DNA of 64,000 bases from Lumnitzera littorea (Eukaryota; Streptophyta; Magnoliopsida; Myrtales; Combretaceae). Shown here one piece after another: positions 1-10,142 of this stretch. The translations under genes were made by a program, and so were the position numbers. Every line of letters starts with the position of its first letter. Positions within the stretch are counted from its first letter, which is position 1. The stretch is taken from positions 43,514,464 to 43,578,463 of the forward strand of contig JAMXBB010000009.1 of the NCBI GenBank assembly GCA_024138015.1. The letters are read 5' to 3'. Under the pieces are notes generated by a model. It was not told where the DNA came from and did no database searches. It was given only the letters and a program-made list of their open reading frames with translations.

Positions 1-222
1 TCTCTTTAAACACTATGATTCAACATTTCTTAATAGAAACTTCAGAAAGTTAACTATTCAATAGAAGATTCTCATGCAACTTCAACAATATGAATTCTTA
101 CAGCGAGTTAAGAACTTGCTCTACTTTCCACTTGAGAAACAAAGTATAACAAAATGAATACTATAACAAGAACAAATACTACAATACTTAACTTTCAGTC
201 GTAACCTCAAGCTTTGATACTG
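1..222 (-). mobile_element. Leader of a copia-like LTR element (I), continuing off the left edge
   Basis: Read on the minus strand, this stretch follows a degraded initiator-Met primer-binding site and so should be the 5' untranslated leader of an element whose body lies outside the window. It is AT-rich, shows no protein similarity I can recognise, and has no long open frame. The assignment rests only on the PBS-like motif and the LTR-like sequence to its right. Confidence 0.35.
211..222 (-). other. Degraded tRNA-iMet primer-binding site of element I
   Basis: On the minus strand it reads CAGTATCAAAGC. The usual plant copia/gypsy PBS is TGGTATCAGAGC, so 9 of 12 bases match and all three changes are transitions. 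This would place the LTR edge immediately to its right. Confidence 0.4.
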
Positions 223-517
223 GGATTATATGATGTATCTAAGAGCTCAGTAATTATTAGGGCTTATCGTGGGGAGTAGTAACTGGATGGGTCCTTTGAG
301 ATATGAAGGAAACTAAGGATGGAAGGGCTAACAAACATAATAGCTTACATGAAGCTACTCAGACAATATAATACACTAACTAACACAACAAGACTTAACA
401 CTTCACTTAATATAACTCACAAGCTAATGTTAAGGTTCACTTGCCACTAATCTCGAGTTACTCGACAAGATTAAATAAGAGTGTAGGAGAAAGTATACTT
501 AGAGAGGAGTATCTTAC
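223..517 (-). mobile_element. LTR of element I, downstream half (split by element A)
   Basis: This piece and 9432-10063 are joined once element A and its target duplication are removed, giving an LTR of roughly 0.9 kb on the minus strand. The downstream half carries no gene. Positions 513-517 (CTTAC) are the left target-site duplication of A. The LTR call is inferred from the PBS on its left and the TATA box in the other half. The second LTR of I is outside the window, so the call cannot be confirmed here. Confidence 0.4.
513..517. other. Left target-site duplication of element A
   Basis: CTTAC here and CTTAT at 9427-9431 flank the element exactly outside its LTR ends. They differ by one transition. 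Confidence 0.8.
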
Positions 518-1078
518 TATAGATACCTCATTTTTGCTGTTTTATTTTGGTATTTTTATTAAGCTAAGTTTAAAAAAGAAAAGAAAAATAAAAAAAGGAG
601 AAAAGAAAAATAAATAATTAAAAAAAGAAAAAAATTTAAAAATTAAAAAAATTTAATAAAAATGAAAATAATAAAAATAAAGTGTCAAGTCATATTAAAT
701 CGAGTTAAGTCATTTGGGGTCGAATTGGATAATAGTGTACATTTAATTTAGTAAATTATAAGTTGTTAAAGGATCGAGCTTTATTAAAATATTTTTTATT
801 TCAATCTAATATAAAGTGGATTTTTATCTAATTTATATTGAGCTAGAATAGATTTAGGATTTATTAAATGAGTTATTAAGCTAAATCAAGTTGGATTGAG
901 TCGAGCTCGAAAAATAGGAAGCCTAAATAAAAATAGAGTTTCTAGAAACTAGGTCAAATATTTAAAGAATCTAAATCGTATTTTCCATATCTAGGATTTG
1001 TCATCGAATCTTTTGTATCTAGGATTTATTGAGATTAAATTTATATCTAAAAAGATTTAGAAGATTTGATTATGTAGC

Positions 1079-1090
1079 ATATAAATAGGA
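1079..1090 (+). promoter_or_regulatory. TATA box of the element A 5' LTR
   Basis: CATATAAATAGG is kept in the other LTR at about 7774-7785 (TGTATAAATAGG). It sits just ahead of the C/A-rich segment, so transcription probably begins about 30 bases downstream, close to 1115. Confidence 0.65.
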
Positions 1091-1110
1091 ATGCTAAAGT
1101 AACGTTTTGG

Positions 1111-1580
1111 ATGTTTTTTAATCACCCCAACCCTAAAAACATAAACATTATACATCCTTACATCCTACCACACAAAAGCTTGACAACCCAACACACATTC
1201 AATAAAATACGATTAGCACACCCATTCGGTGCACACAAACACCACGCCACACGTCCTACTGCACATCATAAGCTTACTACTACACTTGCTTGAGCCTTCA
1301 CACCCCCCTAAACACTGCACAACATGCTGACTATCCCATTGCACACCATGTCATACGCTGTTGTATGTCCACAACCACCTATAATCACATGACACACAAG
1401 CAAACACAGCCACATACATGATCACACAACCACTGCCGTACACAAGCACTATGCACTACTGCTGCACATGATCACGATCCATCGCTGCACATGTATAAGC
1501 AATTCCCCATCAAACACGTAAATGTAGCCCAAACGATCACAACACGGTCAACACAAACACACCGATCACGCGTAACTCGA
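1111..1580 (+). other. C/A-rich, G-poor transcribed leader segment in the LTR
   Basis: About 470 bases strikingly rich in A and C and poor in G on the plus strand, beginning right after the TATA box. The homologous segment is at about 7800-8300 in the 3' LTR. Such composition gives an RNA with little secondary structure. The small open frames in both copies (plus at 1111 and 7761, minus at 7908) follow from this composition and are not genes. Confidence 0.7.
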
Positions 1581-2693
1581 CTCGTTTAGATAATATTATT
1601 ATTATTATTTTATTTTATTAGTTAATTACTTCTACCAATTTGTTTTTTAGTGCAGGTTTTTATATTTTTTGATAACCGTCATTTTCTTTGCTATAATTTC
1701 TTATATAATTTTCAATTTTCAATAAATTTAGTTAGATTGCATTTTTTAGTTGTAAATTTCATTTTTTTCTAAATTGCAAATCTTTTTCTCCAAGATCTAT
1801 ATCTTTAAAGAAGATACGTATCTTAACATATTTTACATATAGAATTTAGAAAAGTACATATCTTAATGTATCTTGCATATGAGATTTAAAAAAATATACG
1901 TATTTAGATATGTAACTTAACGTATTTTGAATATGGGATTTAGGAAAAATACGTATCTTAATATATCTTATTTATAGGATTTAGGAAAGATATTTTTTTT
2001 TTGTACGAAGTGATATTTTAAAATAAAAAATCTTAATTAGGGTTTTCAAAAAGATTTAGTTAGTTAGGTTTTTTTAGATTCATGAAATTAGATCTTTTAG
2101 GGTTTTTTTTTTAAAAATAATAAATGATTCAATAAACGTAAATCTAGCTTGATTTTCAAATTTAAAAAAATTCACCTACTAAATCTTTTATAACAAAAAA
2201 CTATGTTGACTTAATCTTGACTAACGGGTACATAGGTACCTTTAGGGCAATCATCTAAAAAAAAAAAAATTCTTTTTCTTGAAATTCGTAATAAAAATAA
2301 TAATAATAAAATTTATTTTATTTATATTTTATATATCTTTACATATCTTAATATTTTTTAGAAAAATATAAAAATAAAGCCCATTAATTCTTTTTTTTTT
2401 TTATTTTTACATGATGATTTAGTTTTAATAGACTAGTCCCCGAGCTTAGTTTTTCTAATTTTTCTAAAAATTATTTTCTTAGAAAGTGTGCATATCAGTG
2501 GCTAAATTAAGATTTTCCCACCTAGAAACCTTAATTTTATTTTTTACTAGTTTAATTGGTTGGTGATTCAAGTTTTTCAAAACATTTTCTAAAGAAAAAT
2601 ATTTTCTTAATTTTATGTCGAGTAATATATATTAAGTGAGTTGAGTTTAATATGGATTAAGTTAAGTAAAACCGAAGCAGGGCTCAACAGAAT

Positions 2694-2712
2694 TAGCGAC
2701 TCCACTAGGGAT
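2694..2712 (+). other. Primer-binding site of element A (TGGCGACTCC type)
   Basis: TAGCGACTCCACTAGGGAT lies four bases after the 5' LTR end. It matches the plant PBS form TGGCGACTCCACTGGGGAT except for two G-to-A changes. That PBS type is known from Ogre/Tat elements and, from memory, pairs with a tRNA-Arg. Element B carries the same site on the minus strand. Confidence 0.8.
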
Positions 2713-5046
2713 CACTTATAGGCTAGCCATGTAAAAATTTAAAAAAAATTAATTGAAGAGCTTTTTATATTAATTTTTTTTATTGTATTATAGTTGTACT
2801 AACTAACTTTTAATAATGCAAGCCTTAAGAAAAAAACCCGACCCAATGGGCCTATTACTAGGGATTTAGGGAGAAGTTTTTTTCACTTGTGTGCTTAGAT
2901 ATGGTCAGACCAAGGCTATCTTAGGAATCTAGGACAGGTTGCCATTATATGACCTTCGGATTGTTAGGGTCTTTACCCCTGCTTGGCGGTGATAAGTGAG
3001 CCAACTCATGATTCAATGTAGCCTATTAGGAGTTTCCCTTGGAATACCAAAGACTACAAAGCTTAAGACCTATAAATCTTACCCTCCTGCATTATTACAA
3101 AATAAAAGGGGTTAGTAAATTTCAAATTATAGGAGATAAAAAAGGAATTATTATAACCCACAACCAATTGGACTTTATTTTCAAAATTTAATGTGCTTAT
3201 ATATACATAAGTTTATATGGGCTTTATTTTCAACATAAAAAAATTAGAAATTCATACACTTATATATATAAGTTGATGTGAATATTGACTATGGGTTTAT
3301 AATAATTCTATTTCTATAATTTATTAATAACCAACCCCATTGCATTGCACGCATATGTAGCATATTACATCACATTTATTTTTATAACTTGCATATTTGT
3401 CTGTATATGCCATTTTTTATAATATATGTAAGTCTTGTAAATTTTGTTTTATTTTGTGAGTAATGAGTTGTGTAACATAAGATTTAATATAGAAGGCTCA
3501 AATTCATTAGTATTCTCCTTGTACCATAATGTTCTAACGTTAAAAAAAAAAAAAAAGAAAAAAAGGAAAAAAAATTTCAGTATTAACTTGTAAATTTTTG
3601 TAAGGCATGTAATTATGGAAGTTAGATATGGTAAAGATTATTATAGAATAGTCATTTCTTTCAATGCTTTCGAACAATTTTTTTTTTTTAAAGGCAAATT
3701 TCAAAATGATATTTTATGATCATGAACCAGTTTTATGATAATTATTTACTAAGTTAATTTCTATTGTAATACCCCGTTTATACCATATTGTTAGGAACTA
3801 ACAAAATAAAAAAAAAATCAGAAAAATAGAAAAGTAAAAAACATTTAACCATTACATTTCCATTGTGAATTATTTTCCATCTTAGGGTCATTAATCTTGT
3901 AAGTATCTAAGTTCTTAATCTTCATGTTTAGCCTTAAGTTGTCACGGTCCTAATAGAGTTTTCTCTATGAATCATCATCCTTGCGTCATTTTTTAATAAA
4001 CTTCTCATGGTAAAATAATTTTTGCTTCTTTATATCATACTTATAATATAATCGTCATCCTATATCCTCAATTGTCAATCCTAATGGTTCCATTTCTCTT
4101 TTAACCTTTTGTCTATATAATAAGTTTGGATTCGTCAATGTTACTATTAGGCTTTTGTAACATAAAATCAATATTGATTCTTTTCAATAAAAGTTTCCAA
4201 AAAAAAAATGAAAAAAAAAGAAAGAAAGAATGGTTTTCAAAATTAAAAAAACTCTATTTAAAAAAGTGTTTTTCACTTCAGAGATAAGATTTATTTGAAT
4301 AAAGTTTTTTTCTTGTGCATTTTGTTTTTCTAAGATGCACACTTAGCTAAGCTCGACAAGGGCATGTCATTAGCCCTTCATTAAAGAAATACTTCATGCA
4401 AGACTTAGAACAAGCGAAAATAGATAAAGTAAATGTGAACTCGAAACTTCAAATTTTCCACCTAAGGGAATGGTAACACATTACTTGAAAGGTTTAGGAT
4501 GAAAAAAGGCAAATCATGTCTTAAACACTAACCCTAAACACACATGACAGAGGAGTGTCACAATGTGAGTACATGAGCTCATTCCTTAAAAGAGGTCTTT
4601 CTTAAACTTGGTACACGTGACAAAATAATATTAAGTACTCATTTCACTACCCTAAACACAGTTATCCCTTGCTAACCCATTTGTGCTTTTTAGGGATTTT
4701 TCTTAAAATTAGCCCTACTAAGAACCCCTCATACTAAGGCAATCAGGAGGTTAGAGTCATCAATTTGGAGAAAAGGGGTAAACTAACTTATGCTTGCCTT
4801 AGTTGTGTCAATTCATGAGCAAATATTGTTATATATAATTCAATTTCTTTAGGATGAAGAAAAGTTTCAAACCATATACCTTACTCAAGCTTATACACTC
4901 ATTTAAACACCTCATGCCTATGGACTTTTCATAAACACTCCATGCCATATACACTTCTCCCAAGCTGATATTCTTTGAACCTATAGTTTTAGGGAGTTGA
5001 ATCTCATCAAGAAAAACTCAACAAGGGAAGGTGACCACCTTGACCA

Positions 5047-5078
<32 letters not shown>

Positions 5079-6048
5079 AAGAGAAAAAGAAAGAAGTGGA
5101 AAAAAAATTGAAAATAAGTAAGGTGATCACCTTGAAGCATGAGTCAAATTGCCAATTAGCCTAGGATTGGAACTTGTGAAGGATATACAAAGGCTAAACA
5201 TTTTAAATTCCTAAGCCCAAAAGCAAAACCCTCACTTTATTGTCCCACCCGCTATACCACCCTTGATGGAACTCTTTTGACTAAAGAAATAGACTTATCT
5301 TAAGCGAAACTTGCTTATGAAACTGGGGTAAACCCATGTTTAGTTTCTCTTAGGTTCTTGGCTTGTAAACTCGAGATGGATTGCATATAATTTCTTCAAA
5401 ATTGGCCAAAGCATATTGATATCCATTTGCTTAAACCATTAACCAAAAGCCTTACATTGTAAACCCAGAAAAGATTTGATTGATTGACCGGAATGTACCA
5501 TTTACAAAATAGGCTACAATTTTTGTAATTAATGCGGAGAGTGAAATCAGACTTGTGAGAGTGCAAGGAAGTCTTGTTTGGCTAAATATTTCAAGTAATG
5601 GTATTTATCCCCTTAGTGGAAAATTAAAGAAAAGTTGAATGATTTCTCAAAAACATGGATGATTATTTATCCTAAGCTTGAAATTAATGCTTTTAAAAAG
5701 TTTAGAGATCATGAATTATGCTCCAAGAAATGAGACTAAAAGAATGAGTGATTAACGGGCAAGGGGCAAACCGACCCCATATTTGTGATCTTTAGAGACT
5801 TCGAGACTTTCTTATTTGTTAGCAACATGATTCTCCACAAAGAGTGTTTTTTTTTTAAAAAAAAAATTATTGAAAAAGAAAAAGAGAAAAAGGAAAAAAA
5901 GTTTTTAAAAGAGAAATGGAACCTTTTTCAAAAATTGTCAAGAGAGATTTCTTAAGAAAAAAGGGTCAAAATTTTCAAACAATCATCAAAATCTTTAAAC
6001 TTAAGTCTTAGATCATTTTTTTCAAAACTCATCAAAGTCCTTGAAATC
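2713..6048 (+). other. Non-coding interior of element A
   Basis: 3.3 kb without a recognisable gene. The part at about 2880-3070 resembles the B leader (24220-24400 and 24581-24745, minus strand). The part at about 4500-4650 resembles B 22380-22600 read on the minus strand. Purine-rich A/G runs occur near 3541-3570, 5045-5100 and 5850-5900. Stops are dense in all frames. Confidence 0.6.
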
Positions 6049-7033
6049 CGATCCTTTTTAGGATTACTTGCTCAAAGGAATATTTTCCTATCCTTAGCTA
6101 GGTCGCTTGCTCCGTAGAATACCATCCAATCCTTTTTAGGATTGCTTACTCAAAGGAGCGTTATCCTATCCATAGCTAGGTTGCTTACTCAGTGGAGCAC
6201 CATCCAATCCTTTTTAGGATCGCCTACTCAAAGGAGCACTATCCTATCCATAGCTGGGTCACTTGCTTAATGGAGCACCATTTAATCCTTTTTAGGATTG
6301 CTTACTCATTAGAGCGTTGTCTTATTCCTTAGTTAGGTCACTTACTTAGTGGAGCGCCATCCAATGCTTTCTAGGATCGCCTACTCAAAGGAGCACTGTC
6401 CTATCCTTAGTTGGGTTACTTACTCAACGGAGTGCCATCTAATCCTTTCTAGGATCGCCTACTTAAAGGAGTACTGCCCTATCCTTAGTTGGGTCGCTTG
6501 CTTAGTGGAGTTCCATCCAATCATTTCTAGGATCGCCTACTTAAAGGAGCGTTGTCTTACCTTTTGTCGAATCACTTGCTTATAGGAGTGTCATCTGATC
6601 CTTTTTAGGATTGCTTGCTCAAAGGAGTGCTATCCTATTTTTAGTTGGGCTGCTTACTCAGTGGAGCGACATATAATCCATTCTAAGATTGCTTGCTCAA
6701 AGGAGCATTGTCTTATCCTTAGTTGGATCGCTGGCTCAGTGAAGTACCATCAAATCCTTTTTTAGATCACTTGCTTAAAGGAGAGTTGTCCTAGTCCTTT
6801 TAGGATCACTTGCTCATAAGAGCGTTGTCCTATTCCTTTCTAGAATCGCTTGCTCATGAGAGCGTCATCCTATCCCTTATCGGATCTTTTGCTTATAAGA
6901 GTGTAATCCTATCTATTCCTTTCTAGGATCGCTTACTCAAAGGAGCACTATCCTATTCCTTTTTGGATCACTTGCTCGAAGGAGCACCATCCAATCATTT
7001 GAAATATCACTTGCTCATGAGAGCACTGTCTCA
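6049..7033. repeat. Tandem array, 78-bp unit made of two related 39-bp halves
   Basis: The landmark AGGAT(C/T)GC recurs at 6138, 6216, 6294 and 6373, a period of 78-79 bases, and the array continues degenerately to about 7033. Each unit has two similar halves, one with CTCAAAGGAGC and one with CTCAGTGGAGC, so the basic module is about 39 bases. About twelve units can be made out. Because 78 is a multiple of 3, one frame stays open from 6349 to 6585 and reads as a degenerate 26-residue peptide repeat; I do not think it is translated. The array sits just inside the 3' LTR. Confidence 0.85.
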
Positions 7034-7259
7034 TTGTGTCTTTAATAAAATGTCATCTTATCTTGCCTTCAAAAGATCTATCCTTTTGAGCAACAAGTCC
7101 TTAAAGAGATCTATCCTCTTAAAGATACCCAACGTTTCAGGTTGGGACCCAATTTGTTTAACAATCAATGTCCTTACCATGCTAATTTAAGCAAGGACTA
7201 AGAAAAAAAAAGTATGTCTTTTTTTGTTTTTGTAGCAAAGTTTTTACAAACTTTACTAC
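7034..7259 (+). other. Interior of element A between the tandem array and the PPT
   Basis: About 225 bases with no recognised feature. Short open frames (6963-7190 and 7214-7402) run across it into the LTR and have no family resemblance. Confidence 0.5.
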
Positions 7260-7272
7260 AAAGAGGAGCAGC
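7260..7272 (+). other. Polypurine tract of element A
   Basis: AAAGAGGAGCAGC directly precedes the 3' LTR start TGTAAACACC. Element B has AAAGAGGGACAGC at the equivalent place on its own strand. Confidence 0.8.
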
Positions 7273-9426
7273 TGTAAACACCTCATTTTTGCTATTTTAT
7301 TCTAGAATTTTTATTGGGATAGGTATGAAAAAAAAACAAAAAGAAAAAATAATTAAAAAAATGAAAATAAAGTATCGAGTCATATCAAGTCGAGTCGTTT
7401 AGGGTGGAATCGGATAATGGTGTACATTCAATTTAGTTAATTCTAAATCGTTAAGGGATCGGGCTTCATTGAAATTTTTTTTATTCCAGTCCAATATAAA
7501 GCAATATAAAGTGGATTTTTATCAAACTTATATTGGGCTAAAATAAACTTAGGATTTATTAAATGTGTTATCGAGCTAAATCAAGTTGGACTGAGTCGGG
7601 TTCAAAAAATAGAAAGCTTAGATGAAAATGGGGTTTTTAGAAACAAAGTCAAATCTTTAAAGAATCTAAATCGCATCTTCTGTATCTGGGATTTGTTATC
7701 GAATCTTTTGTATTTAAGATTTGTTGAGATTAAATCTATATCTAAAAAAATTCAAAAGATTTGATTATGTGGTGTATAAATAGGAATGTAGCAATGACGT
7801 TTCAGATGTTTTTCAATCATCTAAACTCCAGAAACACAAACATTATACATCCCCACATCTTACTGTACAATAGCTTGATAACCCAACACACATTCAATAA
7901 AACACGATCAACATACCCATTCGGTGCATACAATCACCACACCACATACCCTATTGCACGTCATAAGCCTACTATTACACTCACTAGAGCACTTCACTCC
8001 CCCCTGAACACTACACAACACACTAACTGTCCCACTACACAGCACATCATATATTGCTAGACATCTACAACCACCCACAGTCACACAACACACAAACACA
8101 ACGACACAAATACACACGACATTAACGCACAAGCAAACACAACCACATACACAATCACACAACTACTGCCGTACATGAACACAATGCACCACTACCACGC
8201 ATGATCACGATCCATCGCTACACACATAGGAGCAATTCCCCACCAAATGTGTGAGTGTAGTCTAGATGATCACAACATAGTCAATACAAACACATCAATC
8301 ATGCATGACTCGACTCATTTAGGTAATAAAATTATTATTTTTATTTTTATTTAATTATTTTATTTTATTAGTTAATTACTTCTACTAATTTGTTTTTTAG
8401 TGCAGGTTTTTATATTTTTTAATAATTGTCATATTCTTTGCTATAATTTCTTAGATAATTATCAATTTTCTATAAATTTAGTTAGATTGCATTTTGTAGC
8501 TATAAATAGCATTAAAAAAAAAAAACACATATCTTTTTCTTCATGATCCATACCTTCGAAGAAGATACCTATCTTAACGTGTCTTGAAAATGGGATTTAG
8601 AAAAGATACATATCTTAACGTAACTTACATATGTAATTTAGAAAAGATACATATTTAGACACATATCTTACATATGAGATTTAGAAAATATACATATCTT
8701 AGTATATCTTGCATATAGGATTTAGGAAAGATTTTTTTTTATAAAAAATAAAAAATCTTAATCGGAGTTTTCAAAAAGATTTAGTTAGTTAGATTTTCTT
8801 AGATTCATGAAATTAGATCTTTTAAGGTTTTTTTAAAATAATAAATGGTTAAATAAACATAAATTTAGCTTGATTTTCAAATTTTAAAAAAATATACCTA
8901 CTAAATCTTTTATAAAAAAAAAAAAAAAAACTACATTGGTTTGATTCCGACTAACAAGTATATAGGTACCTTTGGGACAACCGTCTAAAAGATAAATTTT
9001 TTTTTCTTTTTCTTGAAATTTGTAATAAAAAAAATAAAGAATTCATTTTATTTATATTCTGTATATTTTCACATATCTTAGTATTTTGTAGAAAAATAGA
9101 AAAATAAAGTCCATTAATTGATTTTTTTTTTATTATTTTTACATGGTGACTTCGTCTTAATAGGTTAGTCCCCGAGCTTAGTTTTTTTTGGTAATTTTTC
9201 TAAAAATTATTTTCTTAAAAAATATGCAAATTAGTAACCAAATTAAGGTTTTCCTACCTAGAAACCCTAATTTCATTTTTTTACCGGTTTAATTGGCTGG
9301 AAATTCCAACTTTTCAAAATATTTTTTAAAGAAAAATATTTCCTTAATTTTATGTCAAGTAATCTATATTAAGCAAACTAGGCTTAATATGGATTAAGTT
9401 AAGGAAAACTGAAGTAGAGCTCGATA
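7273..9426 (+). mobile_element. 3' LTR of element A
   Basis: Direct repeat of 518-2689, 2154 bases long, starting TGTAAACACCTC and ending CTCGATA. It has a TATA box at about 7774-7785 followed by the same C/A-rich segment. Substitutions and small indels separate the two copies throughout. Confidence 0.9.
7774..7785 (+). promoter_or_regulatory. TATA box of the element A 3' LTR
   Basis: TGTATAAATAGG is at the position equivalent to 1079-1090. Confidence 0.6.
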
Positions 9427-9431
9427 CTTAT

Positions 9432-10063
9432 AAGAACAAGAATATTCATTAAGTATAAGGTATATGATAATTGCAGCTACAATAAAAGGACTATTTATAG
9501 TAAATCATTTAAGGTAACAATACAAATAATGAAAATTATATAAAAGACAATAAAAAAAAGAGATTCCTAATATGTACAAAAAGAGTAAATATGACAAATG
9601 ATGAAAAAGGATATATTACAAATGTCAAAAGGGTAATGGATAGGAGGTGACCTATTAATGGGTTCGTATGGGGGAAATCTTGGGATGTAGTGGATGCTCT
9701 GAATGGGTGTTGTAGTAGCTATTGGGGAGCTGTGCTAAGAGCAACCGAAGTGATTGAAGGATATTGTAATTCAATAGGCTAGAAGAATAGAGCTCGGCAT
9801 ACGGTTTCTTAAGTCTTGGCACTTGGCAAGTCATCTTCAACACTCAAAATGTCGACGTCGGCACTTGGCGACTTTGTATGCAAGAAGAGGAGGTCTCGAT
9901 ATGTAGTAAAGTCGGACCCGGTACTCAGTAGGTCAGCCTTCGCACTAAGTAAGTTAGTGACTATGTAGGGATCTAAATAGAGCATAATGTGTCCAAGATG
10001 GGACTTTGGAGAGTTCACCCATAGTTCTTCCGTATATAAGAGCTCATCCTAGCTAGGCTAACA
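9432..10063 (-). mobile_element. LTR of element I, upstream half with promoter
   Basis: On the minus strand it would begin TGTTAGCCTAGC at 10063, a plausible LTR start, and run toward the A insertion. It contains a TATA box (9491-9500) and several TCGGC/ACTTGG-type short repeats near 9820-9960. Two small minus-strand frames (9655-9843 and 9809-10018) overlap here and resemble nothing I know. The right edge is uncertain. Confidence 0.4.
9491..9500 (-). promoter_or_regulatory. TATA box of the element I LTR
   Basis: CTATAAATAG on the minus strand, within the proposed LTR. Element A inserted about 60 bases downstream of it. Confidence 0.5.
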
Positions 10064-10142
10064 AGAGATAGTCATTCTTGTGGGAGATTGGAGGCCTTAA
10101 AAATGGGCACGAGTATGGGATCAAAGGTCGATAGCCCATTAG

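Larger units (their letters stand above)
518..2689 (+). mobile_element. 5' LTR of element A
   Basis: It aligns over its whole length with 7273-9426 in direct orientation. It starts TATAGATACCTCA (TGTAAACACCTCA in the other copy) and ends CTCAACA (CTCGATA in the other copy). It contains a TATA box, then a C/A-rich stretch, then T-rich sequence. The short frame at 1111-1293 lies in the C/A-rich stretch and is not conserved as protein. Confidence 0.9.
518..9426 (+). mobile_element. Element A: non-coding Tat/Ogre-related LTR retrotransposon (LARD-like)
   Basis: An 8.9-kb element with 2.15-2.17-kb LTRs at both ends, a PBS directly after the 5' LTR, a polypurine tract directly before the 3' LTR, and flanking CTTAC/CTTAT target duplications. 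The 4.6-kb interior shows no gag, protease, RT or integrase in any frame. It would therefore need enzymes from a related element to move. Its leader, PBS, PPT and 3' tandem array parallel those of element B. The LTRs are clearly diverged, so the insertion is old, but it is younger than element I, which it splits. Large retrotransposon derivative (LARD) describes the structure; the lineage (Tat/Ogre) is inferred from PBS type and repeat layout. Confidence 0.88.

Noticed and set aside
1111..1293. 60-codon frame in the 5' LTR of A
   Set aside because: It lies in the C/A-rich leader. The matching frame at 7761 in the other LTR has different residues and length.
2694..2712. tRNA-like match near the LTR
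   Set aside because: Only the 3'-end complement of a tRNA is present, as a primer-binding site. No cloverleaf can be formed around it. The same applies at 24924, 37951 and 44491.
6349..6585. 78-codon frame with a repeating peptide
   Set aside because: It is the 78-bp tandem array read in a frame kept open because the unit is a multiple of 3. There is no family resemblance and no start context.
6049..7033. Possible CRISPR-like array
   Set aside because: The repeats are contiguous with no unique spacers, and the context is a plant retroelement. The same holds for 18357-19260.
7908..8162. Cysteine/valine-rich minus-strand frame
   Set aside because: It is the reverse of the C/A-rich LTR segment; composition alone explains the residues.
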